From the NCBI GenBank assembly GCA_030535395.1, contig JAUNLK010000012.1:1-55796 (forward strand): a stretch of DNA of 55,796 bases. The letters are read 5' to 3'. Each line of letters opens with the position of its first letter. Positions within the stretch are counted from its first letter, which is position 1. Shown here piece after piece: positions 16,545 through 25,405 of this stretch. Below the pieces are notes generated by a model. It was not told the DNA's origin. It saw only the letters and a program-made list of their open reading frames with translations, and did not search any database. The position numbers and the translations under genes are program-made. This DNA comes from Tissierellia bacterium. GTDB taxonomy: Bacteria; Bacillota; Clostridia; Tissierellales; Peptoniphilaceae.

Positions 16545-17528
16545 TCAATCGTACAGTTGATTTTGCAGGGCGGCGCCCACGCCGTCCAGCAGTTCTTCCA
16601 CTTCCGCCTTCTTCACATAGAGGATCTCCGTGGCAATGTCCCGGGCCACATCCTGAATCCGCTTGAGATCCCCCTGGGAGATCTCCTCAATGAAGACCAC
16701 CACCACATCCAGGCCATTGATGATCTCCTCCAGCTGATAGTAATTGTTCCCCTCTCGGATGAATTCCAATTCACTGTGGGTCTGACGGATCCGGGAGACA
16801 AACTCGTCCCTCCGAGGTCCCTCCCCCATAATTCCCACCCGGCTGCCAATGAAGATCTCCTCAGTGAGACTGCCCCGGGGCAGGGGTTCAAAGAGTCCAT
16901 TTTCAAAATTGTGCTTCCAAATGACCCTGCCATTTAAAATATCGTCATTCCAATAGGCATAGTCCACAATGTCCCCCACGTGGAGGGTGAGATTTCCCAT
17001 TTTGTGATCACTGAGAATGATCTTCACCTGATCCTGGAGATCCTCACTGGAAAAGATGAAGTATTCCTTCAGCGTGTCATCAAAGTCCACCTGGGCAAAG
17101 GAGACCAATTCCCGATTGCTGTCATTTCTCCGCTTGCTGCGGTCCAGGACCTCATACTCGTAGATGGTCTTGGTGTGGCCATTGACATAGCGATTTTCCA
17201 CCGCCGATGCCCGCACCACATCCCCCTCGTGGATGTCCAATTTTCGAACCAAATTTTCGGGAATGAAAATGTGGTGGTCCTGAATTTCGGCCCCACCCAA
17301 TTTCAGATGGGCCTCCCCAAAGACCCCCTCCTCCCCCTTCTTCTCCGAGTCCACCCTCCGGTGCCGGGGGGCGGAAGAGGGAACGGGGAGATCCCCCAAT
17401 TGTTCCAAGAGGGAAAAGTATTTTTCCAAGTGATTTTGAGTGTCATACAAATTATCAAAATCCATGGCCTCAATGAGCACTACCATTTCATTGCGTAAAC
17501 CTTCAAGAATTTCATTCCGATCCATCAT
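16545..17528 (-). CDS. Unknown protein with C-terminal DUF2325-like region
   Basis: 327 residues, soluble. An N-terminal helical segment (1-50), a flexible Pro/Arg linker, a beta-rich middle (about 85-225) with two similar halves that read like small barrel repeats (IFIPENLVRKLDIHEGDVVRA and LTLHVGDIVDYAYWN), and a C-terminal alpha/beta part (about 230-327) of the form RVGIMGEGPRRDEFVSRI..LDVVVVFIEEIS, resembling DUF2325. It is the first gene of the operon leading to cysS and the RNA enzymes. The GEGPRR loop and co-transcription suggest nucleotide or RNA binding, but that is a guess. Two adjacent ATGs (17528, 17525) are possible; the second has better spacing from AGGAG. Confidence 0.7.
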   Translation of the reverse strand: MMDRNEILEGLRNEMVVLIEAMDFDNLYDTQNHLEKYFSLLEQLGDLPVPSSAPRHRRVDSEKKGEEGVFGEAHLKLGGAEIQDHHIFIPENLVRKLDIHEGDVVRASAVENRYVNGHTKTIYEYEVLDRSKRRNDSNRELVSFAQVDFDDTLKEYFIFSSEDLQDQVKIILSDHKMGNLTLHVGDIVDYAYWNDDILNGRVIWKHNFENGLFEPLPRGSLTEEIFIGSRVGIMGEGPRRDEFVSRIRQTHSELEFIREGNNYYQLEEIINGLDVVVVFIEEISQGDLKRIQDVARDIATEILYVKKAEVEELLDGVGAALQNQLYD

Positions 17529-17636
17529 ATTCTCCTATTAAAATTATCTACTTTCGTTTCTCCAAATCAATCGATTACCATACCCTACCATTTTAGCACG
17601 ATAGGGAGCTTATTTCAGTAAATCTCACAGGAAGCA

Positions 17637-17727
17637 TGGGGAAATTGATTATTTCATCACGAAGAGTAGCTCTTTGGCCTAGAATTTACACAAATTTCCC
17701 CAAAAAACAATCTTTCTTACTTATAAT
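17637..17727. promoter_or_regulatory. Divergent intergenic region: inverted repeat and -10 box
   Basis: TGGGGAAATT (17637-17646) and AATTTCCCCA (17693-17702) form a perfect 10-bp inverted repeat with a 46-base spacer, between the cysS operon and the SLH gene. TATAAT at 17722-17727 is a likely -10 for the SLH gene, without a clear -35. The repeat could bind a looping or dimeric regulator, or form part of an RNA. Confidence 0.4.
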
Positions 17728-17766
17728 TGATGTAAGAACATGGAGCTATTTGAGAGGGAGGAGATT

Positions 17767-19572
17767 GTGAAGGAGAAAAACTACATAGCCACGCTGACTT
17801 TCATATTGGCGCTGCTGCTCCTGTTGCCGGAAATGGCCCTGGGAGCGGAGGGAACACCAGTGATTCAAGAGGTTTACACCCGGGCATACCACAAGGACAG
17901 CCTCTACAATGGAGACTACATCGTCCTCCACAATCCCAGCCCGGAAAAGATCGAGGGGGAAGAATTCCAAATTCAGATTCTGAACTCAAAAGGAAAGACC
18001 GCCTTAGATCGAAAGATCAAAGTGACCATGGAGCCCTGGGGCTACTATGCCTATCACGGGTGTCCACATCGAAATTCGGGCATCGTCCCCCTGAACGGCA
18101 TCGGCTTTAATGGTGGGTTCGATTCCAGTCCCAGCTACTTCGTCTTTGTCCTGAAAGATGCCCAGGGCAAGGTGCTGGATGCCCTCACCATAAAACATGT
18201 TTCTTATACAGTGGTGAAGGACTATTTGGAAGGAGATCCCGTCCCCTACCCCGATGTCAATGAAGTCATCCGCAGAGTGGGAGAGGACAGCGACAACAAT
18301 CTACAGGACTTCCAAAAAGTGACCATCACCAAGGAAAACTACACGGAGCAGCCCACCTACAAGAAGCCCACACCCCCAGAAATCCCAGAGCCCCAAGAGC
18401 CGGAAGAGGGAGGGGACACGACAGAGCCCGGAGAAACCACTGAGCCCACGGAACCCGCGGAACCCGGAGAGGGCGGCGAGACCCAAGAGCCCGGAGAATC
18501 CGAGCCCACGGAACCGCAGGAGGGCGGCGAGACGGATGAGCCGGGAGAAACCGAGCCCACAAACCCACCGGAGAGCGGCGAGACCCAAGAGCCCGGAGAA
18601 TCCGAGCCCCAAGAGCCGGAAGAGGGAGGGGAGACCCAAGAGCCCACCGAGCCAACAAACCCGCCGGAGGGCGGCGATGAGGGAGAACCCACGGAGCCCG
18701 GAGAATCCGAGCCCACAAACCCGCCGGAGGGCGGCGAGACCCAAGAGCCGGAAGAGGGAGGGGAGACCCAAGAGCCCACCGAGCCAACAAACCCGCCGGA
18801 GGGCGGCGATGAGGGAGAACCCACGGAGCCCGGAGAATCCGAGCCCACAAACCCGCCGGAGGGCGGAGAGACCCAAGAGCCGGGAGAATCCCAAGAGCCC
18901 GGGGCTCTGCCCTCGCTCCCGGGGCACTCCGTCTTTCCCCTGGGGCCCGTCATTGACCTCCAGGGAGGTCCTTCCACTGGCGCCCAGGGAAGCTCAGTGG
19001 GCCAGGGCCTTCCCCTCCCCTCTGAGCCCCTGCCCTTTGAGGATCTCCCCAGGGACAGCTGGTGCTATGAGGAGGTGGCCAAGCTCCACCACCTGGGTCT
19101 CATTCGAGGCATCTCTCCCAGGGAGTTTGCCCCCAATGCCGGCGCCAACCGCGCCATGATCATCACCCTCCTCCACCGCATCCACGGCTCCCCCAAGGTG
19201 GATGCCCCCTCCCCCTTTGAGGACATTCGCCCCGGGGAGTGGTTTAGGGAGGCCGCCATCTGGGCCCAGAGGGAGGGCATCACCCAAGGGGTGGCCCCCG
19301 GTCGCTTCGCTCCCCACAGCCCTGCCACTCGGGAGCAATTGGTCACCCTCCTCTATCAGGGCCGCCAATGGGAGGCTGAGGAGCTCTCCAGTCCCCCCAG
19401 TTTCACCGATGAAGGATCGATCTCCCCTTGGGCCCGGGAGGCCATGGACTGGGGGGCCAGGGTGGGCCTCCTCCAGGGGGACGAGCACGGCGCCCTTCGC
19501 CCGGGGGAAGCCATCACCCGAGGGGAACTTTCCGCCATCCTCTGCCGCTTCTTAGAGCTGAACCACCAGTGA
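17767..19572 (+). CDS. SLH-domain surface protein with Pro/Glu/Gly/Thr repeat stalk
   Basis: 601 residues from GTG 17767 (GGGAGGAG upstream). Signal peptide (about 1-27, cleavage after LGA). Residues about 30-165 form a beta-rich domain (VIQEVYTRAYHKDSLYNGDYIVLHNPS) that resembles lamin-tail/fibronectin-like modules. Residues about 195-380 are an extended stalk of acidic Pro-rich repeats (GETQEP, TNPPEGG, EPGESEP), containing a 44-residue duplication. After a short linker come three SLH domains (about 420-601: FEDLPRDSWCYEEV, FEDIRPGEWFREA, FTDEGSISPWAREA) that bind pyruvylated secondary cell-wall polymer. It is thus a surface-displayed protein on a rigid stalk. Ligand unknown. Confidence 0.9.
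   Translation: MKEKNYIATLTFILALLLLLPEMALGAEGTPVIQEVYTRAYHKDSLYNGDYIVLHNPSPEKIEGEEFQIQILNSKGKTALDRKIKVTMEPWGYYAYHGCPHRNSGIVPLNGIGFNGGFDSSPSYFVFVLKDAQGKVLDALTIKHVSYTVVKDYLEGDPVPYPDVNEVIRRVGEDSDNNLQDFQKVTITKENYTEQPTYKKPTPPEIPEPQEPEEGGDTTEPGETTEPTEPAEPGEGGETQEPGESEPTEPQEGGETDEPGETEPTNPPESGETQEPGESEPQEPEEGGETQEPTEPTNPPEGGDEGEPTEPGESEPTNPPEGGETQEPEEGGETQEPTEPTNPPEGGDEGEPTEPGESEPTNPPEGGETQEPGESQEPGALPSLPGHSVFPLGPVIDLQGGPSTGAQGSSVGQGLPLPSEPLPFEDLPRDSWCYEEVAKLHHLGLIRGISPREFAPNAGANRAMIITLLHRIHGSPKVDAPSPFEDIRPGEWFREAAIWAQREGITQGVAPGRFAPHSPATREQLVTLLYQGRQWEAEELSSPPSFTDEGSISPWAREAMDWGARVGLLQGDEHGALRPGEAITRGELSAILCRFLELNHQ
18631..18894 (+). repeat. 132-bp tandem duplication in the SLH-protein stalk
   Basis: Two consecutive 132-bp units (18631-18762 and 18763-18894) are almost identical and in frame, encoding 44 residues each that begin ETQEPTEPTNPPEGG. 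Shorter related units surround them (18400-18630). Such repeats change copy number readily. Confidence 0.85.
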
Positions 19573-19654
19573 ATCCCGGGAATTTTGATTTTTTATTGAC
19601 ATTCCCCGGCTTCACTTCCCTTTCTGCGGGTAAAAAGTAAAAAAGGAGGCAGAT

Positions 19655-19975
19655 ATGATTTCAACAACAACCCCCACCCTGGAGGGATACGAGATTGTGG
19701 AGTACAAGTCCATTGTCTTTGGCGAGGTGATCCAGGGGATCAATTTTGTAAAGGACTTCAGCGCTGGTTTGAGCAATATCTTCGGGGGCCGCAGCGGCTC
19801 CTACGAGAGTGAACTCCTCAAGTCTCGGGAGGAGGCCCTTCGAGAGATGGAGGAGCGGGCGGCGGCCATGGGGGCCAATGCCGTGGTGGGCGTGGACATC
19901 GACTACGAAATTTTGGGTTCCGCCAACAATATGCTCATGGTCACGGCCAGTGGCACCGCCGTGGTGGTGGAGTAA
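19655..19975 (+). CDS. YbjQ/UPF0145 family protein
   Basis: 106 residues, full length for UPF0145 (heavy-metal-binding-like domain). Typical blocks: [15 protein letters not shown], a Gly/Ser-rich loop, [26 protein letters not shown], and a hydrophobic beta end. Members form pentameric rings in structures I recall; their role is unknown. AAGGAGG precedes the ATG. It sits alone between the SLH gene and a bidirectional terminator. Confidence 0.88.
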   Translation: MISTTTPTLEGYEIVEYKSIVFGEVIQGINFVKDFSAGLSNIFGGRSGSYESELLKSREEALREMEERAAAMGANAVVGVDIDYEILGSANNMLMVTASGTAVVVE

Positions 19976-19980
19976 ATGAA

Positions 19981-20016
19981 AGAGACCCTCGAAAAAATCG
20001 AGGGTCTCTTTTCTTT
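19981..20016. terminator. Bidirectional terminator
   Basis: AGAGACCCTCGA / TCGAGGGTCTCT with a five-base A loop, followed on the plus strand by TTTCTTT. It separates the YbjQ-type gene from the converging symporter operon. Confidence 0.9.
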
Positions 20017-20031
20017 GGCCAAAATTCAAGT

Positions 20032-21444
20032 TCAGCCCCAGTAGTCCAGGCTCCCTTGGGCCAGGCCAATGTCCCGGGAGGAAAACTGGGGATCTCTCCC
20101 CTCTTTCCTCTGGGCACTGTAGTGGCGAAGGGCCGCCAGGGCGTGTTTTTGCAGGGCCAGTATGGCGGGCAGATTGATGAGGGCCATCACCCCCATTAAA
20201 AGATCCGCCACGGCCCAGGCATAGGCCGCCTCCTGGGCCGCCCCCAAAAAGATCACCACCACGGCCAAAATTTGGTAGACCGCCGTGGCTCCTTTGGTCA
20301 ATTTCTTCCCGCGGATGTAGGTGAGATTGTTCTCCACATAGTAGAGATTGCCAATGAGGGTGGTAAAGGCAAAGAGACTCAGGGAGAGGGTGACAAAGGG
20401 GTGGCCCCAGGGGCCCAAAAAGGTGCTCAGTGCCTCCTGGACATAGGGGGCCCCGTCCAGAGCGGGGTCCGGGGCGATGCCGGAGCTCAGGCACATAAAG
20501 GCCGTGGCGCTGCAGATGAGGAGGGTGTCGATGGCCACCGAGAGCATTTGCACCAGCCCCTGCTTTGCCGGGTGGCTCACCGAGGCCGCTGCCGCCGCAT
20601 TGGGGGCGGAGCCGATCCCCGCCTCATTGGAGTAGAGGCCCCGCTTGATGCCGTACATGAGGCTGGAGCCTGCCATTCCCCCAAAGATGGCCTGGAAGTT
20701 GAAGGCGTCCTGGAAGATCAGGCGAAAGACCGTGGGCATATAGCCGATATTGCGGATGATCATCAACACCGAGACCAGGACGAAGATGATGCCCATAATG
20801 GGCACCAGGGTGGAGGTGAAGGCGAGGATTCGCTTTCCGCCTCCAAAGAGGCAGTAGGCCGTCACCAGGGCCAGGATCCCCCCGATGATCCAGGGCGTCA
20901 CCTCCGGCCGGTAGAACTCATAGGAGGTAAAGCTGGAGGTGAGATTGTAGGCCGCCAGCATATTGAAGCCCACGGCATAGGTGAGGACCAGGCTCACGGC
21001 AAAGACCACTCCCAGCTTTCGGCTCTTGAGGGCCGACTCAATGTAGTAGGCGGGTCCCCCGTAGCTGCCTCCGTCCCCGTCCCTGCGCTTGTAGATCTGG
21101 GCCAGGGTGGATTCCACAAAGGCCGATGCCCCGCCAATAATGGCCACCAGCCACATCCAAAAAATGGCCCCGTAGCCCCCCAGGCAGAGGGCACTGCTGA
21201 CCCCCACAATATTTCCCGTCCCCACTCTGGATGCCGTGGAGACCATGAGGGCCTGGAAAGAGGAGACCTCCTTCTCCGAGGAGGGCCTCTCCATGACCAC
21301 CCTCAGGGCCTCCCTGAAGTAGCGAATCTGAATGAAGCCCGTCCCCAGGGTGAAGTAGAGGCCAATGGCCAAGAGTAAAATGATCAATACGGGATCATAG
21401 AGTATCCCATTGATTCCATTGATGATGTCGAACAAAAATTTCAT
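20032..21444 (-). CDS. Sodium:alanine (glycine) symporter, AGCS family
   Basis: 470 residues with about 11 membrane segments. Family blocks: TLGTGFIQIRYF, SSFQALMVSTASRVGTGNIVGVSSAL, GGPAYYIESAL, NEAGIGSAPNAAAAA and the helix containing FTTLIGNLYYVENNL. It imports alanine or glycine with Na+. Fifth and last gene of an operon starting at 25222; the gap to the peptidase gene is four bases. Confidence 0.94.
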   Translation of the reverse strand: MKFLFDIINGINGILYDPVLIILLLAIGLYFTLGTGFIQIRYFREALRVVMERPSSEKEVSSFQALMVSTASRVGTGNIVGVSSALCLGGYGAIFWMWLVAIIGGASAFVESTLAQIYKRRDGDGGSYGGPAYYIESALKSRKLGVVFAVSLVLTYAVGFNMLAAYNLTSSFTSYEFYRPEVTPWIIGGILALVTAYCLFGGGKRILAFTSTLVPIMGIIFVLVSVLMIIRNIGYMPTVFRLIFQDAFNFQAIFGGMAGSSLMYGIKRGLYSNEAGIGSAPNAAAAASVSHPAKQGLVQMLSVAIDTLLICSATAFMCLSSGIAPDPALDGAPYVQEALSTFLGPWGHPFVTLSLSLFAFTTLIGNLYYVENNLTYIRGKKLTKGATAVYQILAVVVIFLGAAQEAAYAWAVADLLMGVMALINLPAILALQKHALAALRHYSAQRKEGRDPQFSSRDIGLAQGSLDYWG

Positions 21445-21448
21445 TAAT

Positions 21449-22456
21449 CTATAGTTCCTCCTTTGCCCCCTTCAGGGCTTCTCTCAAGGATAAAAATTTG
21501 TTTCCCCGAACCCCCGTCACCGTCTCTGCCCAGTAGAGGGAGCGGAGAATGGCCTCCTCCACCCCCTCAATGACGGCGGCGAAACAGCCATCGGCGGTCT
21601 GCTCCGAAAAGCTGTGGAAGGAGAGTTCCGCCGCCCCCTCATGGGGGATTTTTTGTGCCGTGGAAAAGGCCAGAACCACTTCCCCGCTGCCGTGGGCGGT
21701 GATGCCCCCGGTTCGGGCGATGCCGCTCTGGGCCCGGCGGGCCAGGCGCTGAAGCTGCCGGTGGCTCAGGGGCAGATCCGTGGCCAAAACCACAATGATG
21801 GAGCCCTGCTCCCTCTGGTGGGCCCGGCCCACATGGGGGGCGAGCTCCCGCCCCACAGCTTCTCCGTGAATGGTGAGCTGCTCGGTCTGGCCAAAATTAC
21901 TGAGGACCAGGGCCCCCAGGGTGTAGGTCCCCAGTTCGGTGACCACCTGCCGGCTGGCGCTGCCAATGCCCCCCTTGAGGCCGTAGCAGACCATGCCCCG
22001 GCCGGCCCCCACGGCCCCCTCCTGAAATTCCTCCCTGGCCCCGGCGATGGCCTCTGCCACATCCTCCGCCGTGAAAAATCGGCGGCGAATCTCATTGAGC
22101 CTGCCGTCATTGCACTCCAACACCACGGGATTCACCGTCCCCGTGGTGACTCCGATTTCGGGGTTCTCCCCGAGGATGTAGTCCACCAGGCCGTCGCTGA
22201 CCCGCCCCACGGAGAGGGTGTTGGTGAGGAGAATGGGGCTCTCCAGCGTCCCCAATTCATTGATTTGGATGAGCCCCGTGGACTTGCCGAAGCCATTGAC
22301 CACATGGGCCGCCGCCACCACCTTCTCCCGAAAGAGATTTCCCCCGTGAGGGAGGATGGCGGTGATCCCCGTTTGGATCTCCCCCTCCGAATAAGTGACA
22401 TGGCCCACTCGGACCCCGGGGACCTGGGTGATCCCCCCTTGAAAATTTTCCCTCAC
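21449..22456 (-). CDS. P1 family peptidase (DmpA/BapA type N-terminal-nucleophile hydrolase)
   Basis: 335 residues, from GTG 22456 with AAAGGAGG upstream. Family S58/P1: opening TQVPGVRVGHVT, GLIQINELGTLESPILLTNTLSVG, EIGVTTGTVNPVVLECNDG, GAGRGMVCYGLKGGIGSASR, and LVLSNFGQTEQLTI, whose equivalents form the autocleavage region. Members are D-aminopeptidases/L-aminopeptidase-esterases or beta-peptidases. The neighbouring alanine symporter suggests use of released amino acids, but substrate is unknown. Confidence 0.9.
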   Translation of the reverse strand: MRENFQGGITQVPGVRVGHVTYSEGEIQTGITAILPHGGNLFREKVVAAAHVVNGFGKSTGLIQINELGTLESPILLTNTLSVGRVSDGLVDYILGENPEIGVTTGTVNPVVLECNDGRLNEIRRRFFTAEDVAEAIAGAREEFQEGAVGAGRGMVCYGLKGGIGSASRQVVTELGTYTLGALVLSNFGQTEQLTIHGEAVGRELAPHVGRAHQREQGSIIVVLATDLPLSHRQLQRLARRAQSGIARTGGITAHGSGEVVLAFSTAQKIPHEGAAELSFHSFSEQTADGCFAAVIEGVEEAILRSLYWAETVTGVRGNKFLSLREALKGAKEEL

Positions 22457-22469
22457 AGCCTCCTCCTTT

Positions 22470-23648
22470 CTAGAGCAAAAGCCCCAAGACCATGGCCGCC
22501 GGCACCAATAGGGGGGCGGGGACCCTCTTGGAATAGAGGGCCGCGGTCCCCAGTATCAGCACCCCATAGCCCACAGGGTCCCGGGGCAGGGCCAGAACCT
22601 GGCTCAGGGCCGTCATGGTCACCAGTGCCGCCGCCGTCACGGAGACCCCCTTTAAAAATCTGCGAACTGCGGTGAGCTCCCGGCTGGCTCGCCAAATGGG
22701 AAAGATAAAGTATACCAGTAAAATCCCCGGAAGAAAAATCCCCAGGGCACTAATGATGCCCCCCAAAAATCCGTAGCCACTCCCCGCCAAGGACCTGGCC
22801 CCCACAAAGGAGGCAAAACTGAAGAGGGGCCCCGGAATGGCCTGGTCGATGGCATAGCCCGAGAGAAAATCCGAGAGGCTGAGGAGGGACTGACTCCGCA
22901 CCAAGTCCTGAATCATCAGGGGAATGACAATCTGCCCGCCCCCAATGACGGAGTAGCCATAGCTGTAGAAGGAGGAGAAGAGACCCAGGAGGGGATGTTG
23001 AAATTCCCGGGAGAGGAGCTCCGCGGCCACGGCCAGGGCCACTACCAGCCCCAAGATCCACCAGCGGGGTCGGTGGTCCATCCCCTCCCCCCGGGGCACT
23101 GGCCCCTGAAAGGCCAGGGGAGTGATCCCCCCGGCGATTAGCAGCAGGGGCACGGCCCACATGGTCCGGCCCACCAGCCACCAGGACAGGGGCACCATGG
23201 CCCCGTAGAGGAGGCGGTTTTTCCCATCTCCCCCTTGAGAGAGGACTTTCCCCGTCATTTTCACCGCGGCATAGACCATAAAGGAGACCGCCAGGGGCGG
23301 CAAATAGGTCAACAGCGCCTCCCAGCCCTCCCGGGCGGTGACCTCAGTGAAAAAGACCCCCACGGCCCCCATAATGAGAATGGCGGGGAGGGCCCACACC
23401 AAAAAGGTCAGAAGGGCCAGGAGAGGCCCCCCCACCTTGTAGCCAATGGCGGTGATGGTCTGGGTGCTGCCGGGCCCCGGCACCAGGGAAAAGAGGCCGA
23501 TAAATTCCGTCAGTTCCTCCTCGGTGAGATAGCCCCCTCGGTCCACCAAGCTATTGGAAAAGACCCCGTAGTGGGCCTCCGGTCCCCCATAGGAGGCCAG
23601 GGCACTGAAAAATACATCCTTCAAAAAGGCAGTTTTGGAAAACTTCAT
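22470..23648 (-). CDS. Chromate-transporter family protein (CHR), two-domain
   Basis: 392 residues from ATG 23648 (AGGGGGAAAT upstream; the longer frame is antisense noise). Two homologous halves, each with a proline-rich signature: FSLVPGPGSTQTITAIGYKVGG in the first and GYAIDQAIPGPLFSFASFVGA in the second, with about 10-12 membrane segments. ChrA proteins exchange chromate or sulfate-like anions; many full-length members in anaerobes have no link to chromate. Partner genes here (peptidase, thioesterase) do not suggest metal resistance. Confidence 0.9.
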   Translation of the reverse strand: MKFSKTAFLKDVFFSALASYGGPEAHYGVFSNSLVDRGGYLTEEELTEFIGLFSLVPGPGSTQTITAIGYKVGGPLLALLTFLVWALPAILIMGAVGVFFTEVTAREGWEALLTYLPPLAVSFMVYAAVKMTGKVLSQGGDGKNRLLYGAMVPLSWWLVGRTMWAVPLLLIAGGITPLAFQGPVPRGEGMDHRPRWWILGLVVALAVAAELLSREFQHPLLGLFSSFYSYGYSVIGGGQIVIPLMIQDLVRSQSLLSLSDFLSGYAIDQAIPGPLFSFASFVGARSLAGSGYGFLGGIISALGIFLPGILLVYFIFPIWRASRELTAVRRFLKGVSVTAAALVTMTALSQVLALPRDPVGYGVLILGTAALYSKRVPAPLLVPAAMVLGLLL

Positions 23649-23709
23649 ATTTCCCCCTTGTCTTTTATTGCCGGAGCCTGAGCATTTTTTCCGGGGACCC
23701 AGCCCCGGT

Positions 23710-24669
23710 TCAACTGAGGCCCAAGAGCCTCCTCTGTTCCCTGGCCCGCGCCACCATCTCCCGGCGATTCTCGTAGCGAAACTCAAAGACCAAGAACTCC
23801 GGGTCGATCCACTCAATGACCTTCCGGGCCCTCTTGGACCGGGCCAAGTCGTGGGTGTCCACCCGGCCCACGTGGCGGTACATCTGGGCAAAGCGGTGGT
23901 AGAACTCCTCCTCCATGGGCGGGGGATTTTTCCAGAACTCCCTCTGTATGTCCCCTGTAATGGAGGCCTGGAGGTGTATCCCCCGAATGTAGTCCTTTAA
24001 AAAGCCGTGTTCCCTGATGGTTTTCTCCAGGAGCTCCCAGCCCTCGTCCTCGGTGGCCAGATGGGGGTGGGCACAGAAGAAGTGGCCCGTGTCCAGCATA
24101 AAACCCTTGTTCTCGTAGTTCACCCGGGAGAGGATGAGCTCCGTGAGGTCGGGGTCCTGGAAGGTGAGACCGGGGCTGTAGAGATTTTCCATGAGAAAGG
24201 GCACCGTGTACTTCCCCCCGTCCAGTAATTTGTTGATCACCTCCGCCGAGGCCGCCACCACCTCCCGGTGGCTGTAGCCAAAGTTCCGGGTGAAGTACTC
24301 CCGGGTGCCAATATTGGAGATGTGAAAGACGGCATAGGCCCCCCGCTCCTGGGCCAGGTCCATGGCCCCTTGAAAATACCGGTGATAGTTCCCCGGGGTG
24401 AAGTGGTAGAATTCCCGGGCCACTTCCAGGGAGCCAAATTCCTCCATGAGCCCGGCCCGATTTCCAAATTCATAGTCCATCCAGGAGGAGTAAAAGGGCA
24501 GATGGACGCCCTGAATTTCCCCGGGGTCCAGGGTCTCCGGCAGGGGGCCACAGGGCACCAGTTCAATGCCCTCCACCCCCGCCGCCCTCAGGGTCTTCTT
24601 AAAATCTGCCCCACTGGCATAGGCCTCCATCCCCTCCCGGGACCCTATAAAACTCATGAGTACCTTCAT
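23710..24669 (-). CDS. Sugar-phosphate isomerase/epimerase-like TIM-barrel protein
   Basis: 319 residues. Xylose-isomerase-like TIM barrel (AP_endonuc_2): opening strand MSFIGSREG, GIELVPCGP, GVHLPFY, a conserved FLMENLY strand carrying a metal-ligand Glu, NKGFMLDTGHFFCA with Asp-His ligands, and RGIHLQAS. Such enzymes bind one or two divalent metals and act on sugars or nucleic acid sites. ATG 24669 is chosen from the family start; its ribosome site (GGGGAG) is weakly spaced. It is in the five-gene operon. Confidence 0.82.
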   Translation of the reverse strand: MKVLMSFIGSREGMEAYASGADFKKTLRAAGVEGIELVPCGPLPETLDPGEIQGVHLPFYSSWMDYEFGNRAGLMEEFGSLEVAREFYHFTPGNYHRYFQGAMDLAQERGAYAVFHISNIGTREYFTRNFGYSHREVVAASAEVINKLLDGGKYTVPFLMENLYSPGLTFQDPDLTELILSRVNYENKGFMLDTGHFFCAHPHLATEDEGWELLEKTIREHGFLKDYIRGIHLQASITGDIQREFWKNPPPMEEEFYHRFAQMYRHVGRVDTHDLARSKRARKVIEWIDPEFLVFEFRYENRREMVARAREQRRLLGLS

Positions 24670-24697
24670 CTCTCCCCACTTTCCCCTGAAACTTTTT

Positions 24698-24719
24698 GTC
24701 CATCCCCGAGGGGATGGAC
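24698..24719 (-). other. Strong hairpin inside the operon
   Basis: GTCCATCCCC and GGGGATGGAC are perfect 10-bp arms separated by two bases, between the thioesterase stop and the TIM-barrel start. On the minus strand it is followed by AAAAAG, not T, so it is probably an mRNA-stability or processing hairpin rather than a terminator. Confidence 0.55.
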
Positions 24720-24745
24720 ATGGAATCATCTGTGCACTTTTATAA

Positions 24746-25222
24746 CTACATGTGGTCCTTGACCCCCACGGCCACCATTCTGGCCTTGGCCCGAAGTTCT
24801 CCCGCTGCCTCCATTTCCATGGTGAGGACCACTTTTCGCTCGCCCACTTCCTCCGCCCGGCTGATGACGGTGATCTCCTCCCCCATGGGCACGGGCTTTT
24901 TGAAGTCCACTTCCAAGCGAGCGGTGATGTGGCGGCCGATGACGGTGTCCTCGGTGAGTTCCAGGCCCTTTTTCTGATGGGCAAACCAGGCGGCGGAGGC
25001 GGTGCCATGGCAGTCGAAGATGACGGCAATCATCCCCCCAAAGAGATTGGCGGGAACCCCGCCGGTGTACTCCTCCGGTGGGGTCACGGCGCAGATGCAG
25101 CTGTCCGGCCCCTGGGGATAGGACTTGAGATGCATCCCCAGATCATTTCTGGGCCCGCAGCCCCAGCAGTGTTGAAATCGCTCTCCATAGGTCTCCTGAA
25201 TGGCAATTTTCTTCTCTTCCAT
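24746..25222 (-). CDS. PaaI-type hotdog thioesterase
   Basis: 158 residues. Hotdog fold with FQHCWGCGPRNDLGMHLKSY near the start (a cysteine pair common in this subgroup), then NLFGGMIAVIFDCHGTASAAWF carrying the catalytic region, and LEVDFKKPVPMGEEITVISRAEE. It likely hydrolyses an acyl-CoA in the cytoplasm. First gene of the operon running to 20032. Confidence 0.85.
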   Translation of the reverse strand: MEEKKIAIQETYGERFQHCWGCGPRNDLGMHLKSYPQGPDSCICAVTPPEEYTGGVPANLFGGMIAVIFDCHGTASAAWFAHQKKGLELTEDTVIGRHITARLEVDFKKPVPMGEEITVISRAEEVGERKVVLTMEMEAAGELRAKARMVAVGVKDHM

Positions 25223-25362
25223 GGCGTCCTCTCTTTCTCTCTTGCAGCGCCAATTGCATCTGCTGTATTTGTACCATTTTTATATTTATATTATTCCACA
25301 GATGGGGGGATTTTTGAATTTTTCTAAATCACTTTTTTATAAAAATGGACCAGTTTCCCCAC

Positions 25363-25387
25363 AAAAAAAGAGAGCCCACGGGCTCTC
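25363..25387 (-). terminator. Terminator of the two-component operon
   Basis: Minus strand GAGAGCCC, two-base loop, GGGCTCTC, then TTTTTTT, 19 bases after the kinase stop. Confidence 0.9.
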
Positions 25388-25405
25388 CCCCCATTCTTCC
25401 ATGGG

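Noticed and set aside
17529..17739. T-box riboswitch for the cysS operon
   Set aside because: No T-box sequence (AGGGTGGNACCGCG type) and no terminator before the first gene.
18357..18977. 206-codon minus-strand frame over the stalk repeats (Gly/Ser/Pro-rich)
   Set aside because: Repeats give open frames on both strands; no start signal, and the plus-strand gene has signal peptide and SLH domains.
24698..24719. Perfect hairpin as a terminator
   Set aside because: Followed by A rather than T on the transcribed strand and located inside an operon.
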